The notes below the pieces were generated by a model that made no database searches, was not told the origin of the DNA, and saw only the letters and a program-made list of their open reading frames with translations. This document shows positions 1 to 5,425 of a stretch of DNA of 8,695 bases, piece by piece. Within the stretch, counting starts at the first letter, position 1. Each line of letters opens with the position of its first letter. Source of the stretch: Frankiaceae bacterium (GTDB taxonomy: Bacteria; Actinomycetota; Actinomycetes; Frankiales; Frankiaceae); the NCBI GenBank assembly GCA_030840885.1, contig JAVEDQ010000137.1, positions 1 through 8,695 of the forward strand, given 5' to 3'. Both the position numbers and the translations under genes were made by a program.

Positions 1-92
1 CCGCGGAGCCCGTCCAGGGCAGCGTTGCGTCCAGGCGCAGGGCCGGGCGGGGCGGCCACGACGGCGGGCCTGGTGCCGCGTTCGGTCGTGAT
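1..92 (-). CDS. Acyltransferase-3 family protein (OafA-like), 5' end only
   Basis: Partial gene that runs off the left edge; about 30 codons are visible. The frame ends in ALDGLRG, the N-terminal signature of membrane acyltransferase-3 proteins (OafA/YrhL type), which O-acylate cell-surface polysaccharides, lipids or antibiotics; the catalytic His and the membrane helices lie outside the window. A strong Shine-Dalgarno GGGGGAGG (core at 100-104) sits 7 bases before the codon at 90-92, which is ATC followed by ACG ACC, where ATG ACG ACC would be expected. The first canonical in-frame start is GTG at 57-59, with only a weak upstream AGG. Either ATC is a rare non-canonical start, or the start has mutated and GTG takes over. 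The family call rests on one short but distinctive motif. The gene is divergent from the reductase relic to its right. Confidence 0.6.
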   Translation of the reverse strand, partial: MTTERGTRPAVVAAPPGPAPGRNAALDGLR

Positions 93-166
93 CGTGGCAC
101 CTCCCCCGAAGCTGATTGACCGAACTCAACGTATCGGTGAGCCCGATCCCCCGCCCTCGCCGTTAG

Positions 167-347
167 GCAGGGCGCGCTGACGCTGTTCGGGCCGCGCTCG
201 ATGCGGGCTACCGACGCATCGACACCGCCGCGGCCTACGGCAACGGAGATGACCGCGCTCGACTCTCTGGACACCGGCCGCCGCGGCGGCCCCGAGCCGG
301 AGGCTGTGACCCTCGAGGCCTTCGGTCGGGACATCCCCGAAGCCTGA
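167..347 (+). pseudogene. Aldo/keto reductase relic with internal deletion
   Basis: Two fragments of one short-type aldo/keto reductase (2,5-diketo-gluconate reductase-like) lie side by side in different frames. Positions 176-244 read ADAVRAALDAGYRRIDTAAAYGN, the N-terminal segment holding the catalytic Asp and Tyr. From 246 the frame shifts and reads EMTALDSLDTGRRGG followed by a tail ending GRDIPEA and a TGA at 345-347, which is the family's C-terminus. The family is normally about 270-280 residues, so roughly 190 central residues, including the catalytic Lys and His, are missing. The first 30 or so residues are also absent, and a TAG at 164-166 closes the frame upstream. The deletion joint is near 244-246. 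It cannot make an enzyme. It belongs to a different subfamily from the intact reductase at 640-1527, so it is not a simple local duplicate. Confidence 0.8.
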
Positions 348-400
348 CCATCGGTCGACGGATCGAAAGAACCGGGGGCCCTCTGACCTGCGGCGATTTG

Positions 401-474
401 TCGGGCTGACAGGATTCGAACCTGCGACCTTCCGGCCCCCAGCCGGACGCGCTACCAACCTGCGCCACAGCCCG
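401..474 (-). tRNA. tRNA-Pro (anticodon GGG)
   Basis: A full cloverleaf can be drawn on the minus strand. Acceptor CGGGCTG (468-474) pairs with CAGCCCG (402-408), discriminator A is at 401, and the D stem is GCGC/GCGC. The anticodon stem TCCGG/CCGGA holds the loop CTGGGGG, giving anticodon GGG. The T arm is GCAGG-TTCGAAT-CCTGT. The 5' C and GGG anticodon identify a proline tRNA reading CCC/CCU. The 3' CCA is not encoded (the bases after the discriminator are CAAATC), as is common in actinobacteria. I see no clear T-run terminator just downstream. Confidence 0.95.
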
Positions 475-639
475 CTGTCAGAACCTTACCGGTCCGTAGC
501 AGCCACGTGCAGCGGCGCTATCCGACGGCCCTACGCCGGATCGAATCGAGCTAGGACCATGCGGCAGGCGCCGCGTCGTCGCGGGCTGGTTCACAAGCTC
601 AGAACGGCACCACCAGCCACGATGCCGAGCCGCGGCGGT
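475..639. other. Intergenic stretch between tRNA-Pro and the aldo/keto reductase stop
   Basis: No gene is supported here. It holds the tRNA promoter region and, near the reductase stop codon, an inverted repeat of 7 bases (GGCTGGT at 584-590, ACCAGCC at 612-618) with a 21-base loop. This repeat could act as a weak terminator for the reductase unit, but the loop is long and no T-run follows. Confidence 0.35.
483..488 (-). promoter_or_regulatory. Probable -10 element of the tRNA-Pro gene
   Basis: TAAGGT matches the actinobacterial -10 pattern TANNNT and ends 8 bases before the tRNA 5' end, which would give almost no 5' leader. No convincing -35 hexamer is seen 16-18 bases further upstream. Inferred from position and pattern only. 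Confidence 0.45.
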
Positions 640-1527
640 TCAGCCCAGCAGGTCCAGTCGACCGAGGACGCCCTCGGGCAGCGTCACCGCTCCGGCGCCG
701 CAGTTCTCCTCGAGGTGCGCGACGCTCGAGGTGCCGGGGATCAGCAGCACGGAGGCGTCGCGCGCCAGCAGCCACGCCAGCCCGACCTGCACGGCCGACA
801 TCCCGGTCTGCTGCGCCGCGGCGATGACGGTCGGGTGCTCGGTCACCTTCGGCATGTGCTCGAAGGCCGAACCCAGCGGGAAGAAAGGCACGTACGGGAT
901 GCCCCGCTCGGCGCAGAGCCGCAACGTCGGCTCGTCGTCGCGGGACAGCACGTTGTACGGGTTCTGCACGCAGGCCACGTCCAGACCGCCGTCGAGGGCG
1001 GCTTGCAGCTCCTCGGCCGACACGTTGCTGAGCCCGACGCCGCCGATCAGGCCCTCGTCACGCAGCGCCGTCATCGCCGCCGCCTGGTCGTCGAAGGACA
1101 CCTGCTGCTCGGCCGGCACCGCATGTCCGGCGTCCATGCGGCGCAGGTTGACGACGTCGACGCGCTCGACGGCGAGGCTCGCGAGGTTCGCCTCGACCCC
1201 GGCACGCAATTCCTCCGGCCGCTGCGCCGGGATCCAGTTGCCTGCGTCGTCGCGCAAGGCCCCGACCTTGCTGACCAGGACGAGGTCGTCCGGATAGGGG
1301 TGCAGTGCGGTGCGGATCAGCTCGTTGGAGACATCGGGGCCGTAGTACTGGGCGGTGTCGACGTGGTTGACGCCGAGCTCGACGGCGCGGCGGAGCACGG
1401 CCAGGGCGGCGTCGCGGTCGCGGGGCGGGCCGAAGACGCCCGGCCCGGGCAGCTGCATCGCGCCGAAGCCCACGCGATGCACCGGTCGGCCGACGAGGTC
1501 GACAGTCATGTTCTCGTTGGCAGTCAC
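640..1527 (-). CDS. Aldo/keto reductase family oxidoreductase
   Basis: A 295-residue NAD(P)H-dependent oxidoreductase with the (beta/alpha)8 barrel expected of the family; the substrate cannot be deduced. An early RVGFGAMQL strand, the catalytic Asp57 and Tyr62 in VDTAQYYG, Lys87 in LVLVSKVG, and a C-terminal cofactor-binding IPGTSS (263-268) are all visible. The fourth member of the usual catalytic tetrad, His at the end of strand 4, is replaced: the segment reads VDVVNLRRMD, with Arg129 aligned to the usual His. This pattern occurs in an actinobacterial subfamily, so it need not mean inactivity. The start is taken as GTG at 1525-1527 with an AGG 9-10 bases upstream; ATG at 1507-1509 is an alternative six residues in. 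It follows the lipoprotein phosphoesterase gene by 38 bases and is probably the last gene of that unit. Confidence 0.88.
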   Translation of the reverse strand: MTANENMTVDLVGRPVHRVGFGAMQLPGPGVFGPPRDRDAALAVLRRAVELGVNHVDTAQYYGPDVSNELIRTALHPYPDDLVLVSKVGALRDDAGNWIPAQRPEELRAGVEANLASLAVERVDVVNLRRMDAGHAVPAEQQVSFDDQAAAMTALRDEGLIGGVGLSNVSAEELQAALDGGLDVACVQNPYNVLSRDDEPTLRLCAERGIPYVPFFPLGSAFEHMPKVTEHPTVIAAAQQTGMSAVQVGLAWLLARDASVLLIPGTSSVAHLEENCGAGAVTLPEGVLGRLDLLG

Positions 1528-1565
1528 ATGCGCGACCTACCCGGAGACCGGCAGCTCAGGCGTCG

Positions 1566-2525
1566 CTACAGGTGGAAGGCACTCCGCAGCGCCGTACCTC
1601 CGGTCGCGCCGGGCAGCGTCGGCAGGCCGAGCATCTGCTCGGTCATGTGGAGCAGCGCCGGGTGCGCGAAGGACGTCCCCGAGGCGGTGCCCGGACGCAC
1701 CGACGGCGCGATCACGTAGAGCGGGATCTGGTTGCTGGCCGTGTTGTCGTCCTCGTCCCACGTGATGGCGACGACCGTCGAGCCGGACCGGTACGCCTGG
1801 CTGTCGAGGAGCTTCGGCAGCTCCTGCGAGAGCCACGTGTCACCGGCGCCGACGCCGCAGTTGTGCATGTCGTGGCAGAGGTCGGGCGTGATGAAGGAGA
1901 AGGCCGGCAGCCGGTTGGCCGCGAGGTCACCGGCCAGCTGGTTGTAGGGCACGTCTGCGGCCGCGCAGGTGGCGGCGAGCGGGGTGTAGTAGGCGGCCGG
2001 GTTGTGCTTCACGGCATAGGTGCCCGAATCGGTGCGCCGGCAGGCCGACGGCATGGCGTCCTCGTAGGACTTCCAGGTCCGCTTGGCCGTGGTCACCTGG
2101 TCGAAGATCGACGGCCGGTTCAGTGGATGGGCGGACGGTGGCCGGTCGTCGGTGACGCCGGCGGTGCTACCCGACGTGAGCGCGACGTAGTTCGGCAGCG
2201 ACGGATGCGCGACCCCGTGGTTGTTCGTCGCGAGCCCGCAGCGGCGGGCGAGGCTCGCCAGGTACGGCGCCGAGGGGTTGCCGACGACTCCGCGCTCGGC
2301 CTTGTTCTCCATCACGATCCAGACCACGTGGCTGACCGCGGCCGGAGCGCTGGAACGGCATGGCGTCGCCGCATTCGGGGCCGAGACCGGCACCGGCGGC
2401 GGGGCCGGCGGAGTGGGCGGGGTGGGCGTGCAGCCGGCCAGACCGGTGGTGGCGAACAGGCCGACGACCACCAGCCCGACCCGGAGAGCTCCGCGTCTGG
2501 GCAGCCAGAACCGCTTCGTCGTCAT
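1566..2525 (-). CDS. Secreted lipoprotein phosphoesterase (PF04185 / acid-phosphatase-like)
   Basis: A 319-residue exported lipoprotein. Basic residues, a hydrophobic stretch at about 14-30 and lipobox LAGC with Cys32 form a type II signal peptide, so the mature protein should sit on the outer face of the membrane. A Pro-rich linker (33-50) leads to a phosphoesterase domain with VVWIVMENK (67-75), HPSLPNY (107-113), FITPDLCHD (211-219) and TWDEDD (255-260). These are the landmarks of the PF04185 family (phospholipase C and acid phosphatases), in which the acidic, Asn and His residues bind metal and phosphate. Paired cysteines (for example 96, 162, 187, 217, 223) suggest disulfides. ATG at 2523-2525 follows AAGGA with 8 bases spacing. 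The gene lies 17 bases after dedA. Substrate unknown; phosphate-bearing lipid or sugar is an inference from context. Confidence 0.88.
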   Translation of the reverse strand: MTTKRFWLPRRGALRVGLVVVGLFATTGLAGCTPTPPTPPAPPPVPVSAPNAATPCRSSAPAAVSHVVWIVMENKAERGVVGNPSAPYLASLARRCGLATNNHGVAHPSLPNYVALTSGSTAGVTDDRPPSAHPLNRPSIFDQVTTAKRTWKSYEDAMPSACRRTDSGTYAVKHNPAAYYTPLAATCAAADVPYNQLAGDLAANRLPAFSFITPDLCHDMHNCGVGAGDTWLSQELPKLLDSQAYRSGSTVVAITWDEDDNTASNQIPLYVIAPSVRPGTASGTSFAHPALLHMTEQMLGLPTLPGATGGTALRSAFHL

Positions 2526-2542
2526 GTCTGCATCCTTCTTGG

Positions 2543-3163
2543 TCAGGTGCGCTGACGCCGGGCTTCCAGGACGATCGGGACGAGCGAGAGCACGACGATC
2601 ACCGCGATGATCGGCAGCAGATAGTGGTCGATGCCGGAGACCGTGTTGCCGAGCACGTAGCCGGCGAGCACGATGCCGAGCGACCACAGCAGGCCGCCGA
2701 GCAGGTTCCAGATCGCGAAGGTCTGTCGCGGCACCCGGACGGCGCCGGCCATGGGGTTCAGCACCGTGCGCACGATGGGGATGAAGCGGGCGAGCACGAG
2801 CGCGCGGCCGTAGCCGTACTTCTCGAGCAGGTCCGAGGCTCGCTCGGCGCCGGCCCGCAGCCGCCGGTTCTTCTGGCGGGCCAGCAGCCGTGGACCCGCC
2901 TTCCGGCCGATCTCGTAGCCCGTCTGGCCTCCGATCACGGCGCCGAGGGCGGCGCAGACCAGGATCAGCGCGATGTTCTGGTGCAGCGGGTTGTCCGGCT
3001 TGGTGGCCGCCAGCAGCCCGGCCGTGACAAGAAGGCTGTCGCCCGGGAGGAAGAACCCGATCAGCAGGCCTGTCTCGGCGAACAGGATGACGAGCAGGCC
3101 GATGGCGCCGAAGCTCTCCAGCAGGCTGTTGGCGTCGAGGGGGTTGAGCGCGAGAATCGTCAT
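2543..3163 (-). CDS. DedA family membrane protein (possible undecaprenyl phosphate translocase)
   Basis: A 206-residue polytopic membrane protein of the DedA (SNARE-associated/VTT) superfamily. Family marks are the acidic residue Glu30 in LFAETGLLIG, FFLPGDSLL (37-45), a loop rich in Arg and Lys (87-108), and ARFIPIVRT (125-133) with Arg126 and Arg132 at the conserved essential arginines. Hydrophobic helices close both halves. Some DedA proteins (UptA) translocate undecaprenyl phosphate from the outer to the inner leaflet, and others affect membrane potential and phospholipid traffic. The start is taken as ATG at 3161-3163, which overlaps the uppP stop as ATGA, the classic sign of translational coupling. 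ATG at 3176-3178 is in frame and would add five residues; neither start has a strong ribosome binding site. Being coupled to uppP makes the lipid-carrier role more likely than for an orphan DedA. Confidence 0.9.
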   Translation of the reverse strand: MTILALNPLDANSLLESFGAIGLLVILFAETGLLIGFFLPGDSLLVTAGLLAATKPDNPLHQNIALILVCAALGAVIGGQTGYEIGRKAGPRLLARQKNRRLRAGAERASDLLEKYGYGRALVLARFIPIVRTVLNPMAGAVRVPRQTFAIWNLLGGLLWSLGIVLAGYVLGNTVSGIDHYLLPIIAVIVVLSLVPIVLEARRQRT

Positions 3164-4119
3164 GAGGCCACAAACCATACGAGGCAGCCGAGCCCGGCCA
3201 CGAGGCAGTACACGCCGAACGGCCGCAGTGATCGGTTCTCGAAGTAGCGGGTCAGGAAGCGCACCGACGCGTAGGCGGCGAGACCGGACAGCACGCTGCC
3301 GACCAGAACCTGCCCATGGATGCCGGCGCCCAGCGGGCCGAACAGGTCCGGGAGCTTCAACACCCCGGCCGCGAGGATCACGGGAGTCGCGAGCAGGAAG
3401 GAGAAGCGCGCCGCGTCCTCGTGCGACAGCCCCTTGAGCAACCCGGCGGTCATGGTGGCGCCGCTCCGGCTGATGCCCGGCGCGAGCGCAAGGATCTGGG
3501 CGCAGCCGATGAGCACCGCTCGGCCCACCGGGAGCCGGGCGATGGTTCGGTCGGACTCGACGGGCGACGTCTCCGACAGCGTCGTCTCTGACACCGTCGT
3601 TCCGCCGCCTCCCTGCCGGGCGGGGCCGGCGCCGTTTGGCCGCGAGGAGGACGCTGCGATGTGCCGCTGCCGCAGCTGCTCCCCGCCGAGCAGGATGAGC
3701 CCGTTCAAAGCCAGGAAGATGCTGGTCGGGATGGGCTTGGACAGGATCGTCCGGAAGGTGTGCTCGAGCAGCAGACCGGTGACGCCGACCGGGATGGTCG
3801 CGAGGACGAGAAGCCAGCCGAGACGCTGGTCCGGCGTCTCCACCCGACGGTCGCGGACCGACGTGAGCAGCCCTCCGACGATGCGGACCCAGTCCTTCCA
3901 GAAGAAGATGATCAGCGCGATCGCGGTGGCGACGTGCAGCCCGACGATGAAGGCGAGATAGGGCGATTCAGGCGAGTTCACCTGCAGGTCCCGCGCCCAC
4001 GACCCGCCGATCAGGGCCGGCAGCAGCACGCTGTGGCCGAGGCTCGACACCGGGAACAGCTCGGTGACACCTTGCAGCAACCCGATGACCGCGGCCTCGG
4101 GATAACTGATCACGGACAA
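3160..4119 (-). CDS. uppP: Undecaprenyl-diphosphatase UppP/BacA
   Basis: A 319-residue multi-pass membrane phosphatase that removes the terminal phosphate from undecaprenyl diphosphate, renewing the lipid carrier for peptidoglycan and other polymers; extra copies give bacitracin resistance. The two active-site motifs are present: QGVTELFPVSSLGH (16-29, with Glu20, Ser25, Ser26, His29) and PGISRSG (214-220, with Arg218). The first position of the usual (E/Q)xxxE motif is Gln. The family is typically about 270-280 residues; the excess is a hydrophilic segment at about 152-195 between two membrane parts, rich in Gly, Ser and Thr. The start is TTG at 4117-4119, preceded by GAGAGG with 7 bases spacing, which puts the first motif at the usual distance from the N-terminus. 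GTG at 4111-4113 is an alternative, and longer in-frame extensions to 4239 lack family resemblance. First gene of the four-gene unit. Confidence 0.95.
   Translation of the reverse strand: MSVISYPEAAVIGLLQGVTELFPVSSLGHSVLLPALIGGSWARDLQVNSPESPYLAFIVGLHVATAIALIIFFWKDWVRIVGGLLTSVRDRRVETPDQRLGWLLVLATIPVGVTGLLLEHTFRTILSKPIPTSIFLALNGLILLGGEQLRQRHIAASSSRPNGAGPARQGGGGTTVSETTLSETSPVESDRTIARLPVGRAVLIGCAQILALAPGISRSGATMTAGLLKGLSHEDAARFSFLLATPVILAAGVLKLPDLFGPLGAGIHGQVLVGSVLSGLAAYASVRFLTRYFENRSLRPFGVYCLVAGLGCLVWFVAS
3569..3598. repeat. Imperfect 15-base tandem duplication inside uppP
   Basis: Plus-strand units GTCTCCGACAGCGTC (3569-3583) and GTCTCTGACACCGTC (3584-3598) match at 13 of 15 bases. In the protein they give TVSET and TLSET in the hydrophilic insertion. 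The unit length keeps the frame. Confidence 0.8.
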
Positions 4120-4297
4120 AGCGGAACCTCTCCTGATGACGACGCCCCGCGGCTCCACGTCTGCGAGCGCGCACGCGTCGTCCACGAACGACTCCCCCAG
4201 AGTGCAGGACGGGCCATCGCACATCCGTGTGTGTGACATGTGGACGGCTTAATGTGCCGTCGCCGGCGCCGGAGAACGCTGCGATAGCGTCCCGCCG
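4120..4297. promoter_or_regulatory. Divergent intergenic region between uppP and the amidohydrolase gene
   Basis: A 178-base region that must hold the promoters for both directions. The uppP side carries its Shine-Dalgarno (GAGAGG, centred near 4129) but no clear -10 or -35 that I can defend. The amidohydrolase side carries the -10 listed separately. A GT/CA-rich patch with CACAT and ATGTG arms occurs around 4219-4243 but is too weak to name as an operator. Confidence 0.4.
4285..4290 (+). promoter_or_regulatory. -10 element for a leaderless amidohydrolase transcript
   Basis: TAGCGT fits TANNNT and ends exactly 7 bases before the ATG at 4298, so transcription would begin at or next to the start codon. 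No Shine-Dalgarno precedes the ATG (the bases between are CCCGCCG), which agrees with leaderless initiation, common in actinobacteria. No good -35 is visible. Confidence 0.55.
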
Positions 4298-5386
4298 ATG
4301 ACGACTCCGGAGCCCGCGCTACGCGTCCGCGGCGTCGTCCTGCCCGAGGCCGAGCACCACGACCTCTACCTCGTGGGCGGACGGGTGAGCCGGACCCCCG
4401 TCCCGGACGCCCGACTCGTCGGCGAGGGTTGGATCGTGCCCGGCCTCGTCGACGCGCACTGCCACGTGGGGCTCGACTCCCGGGGCGCCGTGGAGGACGT
4501 CGAGGAGCAGGAGCGCCAGGCCCTCGCCGACCGCGACGCCGGGGCCCTTCTGCTGCGTGACTGCGGCGTCCCGGTGGACACGCGGTGGATCGACCAGCGG
4601 CCGGACCTTCCGCGCATCGTGCGGGCGGGGCAGCACCTGGCCCGGCCCAAGGGCTACCTGCGCGGCGTCGGGGTGGAGCTCGAGCCGGAGGACCTCGCTG
4701 CCCAGGTCGGCGTGGAGGCGGCCCGCGGCGACGGTTGGGTGAAGATCGTCGGTGACTGGATCGACCGGGGACGGGGCGACCTCGCGCCGCAGTGGCCGGC
4801 CGAGGCCCTGCGCGCGGCCGCGGCGTCCGCCCACGCCGCCGGTGCCCGCATCACCGCACACACCTTCAGCGAGGAGGCGCTCGACGACCTGGTGCACGCC
4901 GGTTTCGACTGCGTGGAGCACGGCACCGGCCTCGACGACACGTTGATCGCCGAGATGGCCCGCCGCGGGACGGCCCTGGTCCCGACGCTGATCAACGTGC
5001 TGGACAACTTCGCCGGCATCGCCGACTCCGCCGCCCGCTTCCCGGCCTACGCCGACCACATGCGCCGTCTGCTCGCCACGGCCCCGTCGGTCGTCCGCCG
5101 CGCCGCCGAAGCCGGGGTCCCGCTCTACGTCGGCACCGACGCCGGCGGCAACGTCAGCCACGGCCGGGTCGCCGACGAGATCCTCGCACTGCACGAGGCC
5201 GGTCTGGCCGCCGAGGACGCGCTCGCCGCCGGCTCCTGGAAGGCACGTGCATGGCTGGGCCTGCCCGCCGGGTTGGACGAGGGCGACGCGGCCGACCTCG
5301 TCGTCTACGCGAGCGATCCGCGGAAGGACCTCCGCGTGCTGCGTGATCCGCAGCGCGTGGTGCTGCGCGGCCGCATCGTCGCCTGA
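4298..5386 (+). CDS. Amidohydrolase family protein (imidazolonepropionase-like metal hydrolase)
   Basis: A 362-residue cytosolic metal-dependent hydrolase with no signal peptide. It has the N- and C-terminal beta-sandwich parts of the family flanking a TIM barrel. Metal ligands can be followed in order: His54 and His56 in VDAHCHVG, Lys149 in WVKIVGDW (candidate carboxylated bridging lysine), His188 in ITAHTF, His208 in VEHGTGL, and Asp281 in VGTDAGG. The C-terminal GDAADLVVYASDP is the usual strand that follows the barrel in imidazolonepropionase, prolidase and related enzymes. It probably hydrolyses a cyclic amide or C-N bond, but the substrate cannot be named. The ATG at 4298 is supported by the leaderless promoter spacing. 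It stands alone on its strand, divergent from uppP and convergent with der, and no partner catabolic gene is nearby. Confidence 0.9.
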   Translation: MTTPEPALRVRGVVLPEAEHHDLYLVGGRVSRTPVPDARLVGEGWIVPGLVDAHCHVGLDSRGAVEDVEEQERQALADRDAGALLLRDCGVPVDTRWIDQRPDLPRIVRAGQHLARPKGYLRGVGVELEPEDLAAQVGVEAARGDGWVKIVGDWIDRGRGDLAPQWPAEALRAAAASAHAAGARITAHTFSEEALDDLVHAGFDCVEHGTGLDDTLIAEMARRGTALVPTLINVLDNFAGIADSAARFPAYADHMRRLLATAPSVVRRAAEAGVPLYVGTDAGGNVSHGRVADEILALHEAGLAAEDALAAGSWKARAWLGLPAGLDEGDAADLVVYASDPRKDLRVLRDPQRVVLRGRIVA

Positions 5387-5405
5387 CCCGTCGTCGCCTG
5401 ACCGA
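5376..5405. repeat. 15-base tandem duplication across the amidohydrolase stop codon
   Basis: TCGTCGCCTGACC occurs at 5376-5388 and again at 5391-5403, a period of 15 bases. The first copy encodes the last residues and the TGA stop of the amidohydrolase; the second copy carries the same stop context just downstream. Probably a recent slippage duplication. Confidence 0.75.
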
Positions 5406-5419
5406 CTCCCGGGCGGGAG
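5406..5419. terminator. GC-rich hairpin between convergent genes
   Basis: CTCCC (5406-5410) and GGGAG (5415-5419) form a 5-base-pair stem with a GGGC loop in the 39-base gap between the amidohydrolase stop and the der stop. No T-run follows on either strand. Its position suggests a bidirectional terminator of the T-less actinobacterial kind, but the stem is short. Confidence 0.4.
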
Positions 5420-5425
5420 CGATCG

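Noticed and set aside
371..390. Possible terminator after tRNA-Pro (GGGCCC-rich)
   Set aside because: GGGCCC is self-complementary without a usable loop, and no convincing stem plus T-run can be drawn.
559..1719. Long plus-strand open frame of 386 codons opposite the aldo/keto reductase
   Set aside because: It lies antisense to a gene with clear family motifs, shows no recognisable domain, and is rich in Arg, Gly and Ala, as expected of a shadow frame in GC-rich DNA.
2526..3173. Upstream extension of the phosphoesterase frame to a 535-residue protein
   Set aside because: The extra N-terminal part is the wrong frame of dedA; the lipoprotein signal peptide and Shine-Dalgarno fix the start at 2525.
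1572..3247. Long plus-strand open frames opposite the phosphoesterase and dedA genes
   Set aside because: Low-complexity, Arg- and Gly-rich composition with no motif; the opposite strand has well-supported genes.
4120..4239. 40-residue N-terminal extension of UppP
   Set aside because: The extension has no membrane or family character, while the TTG at 4119 has a good Shine-Dalgarno and gives the usual spacing to the first motif.
4219..4243. GT-rich inverted arms CACAT/ATGTG as an operator
   Set aside because: The arms are only 5 bases with a 13-base loop in a low-complexity GT tract; chance is a sufficient explanation.
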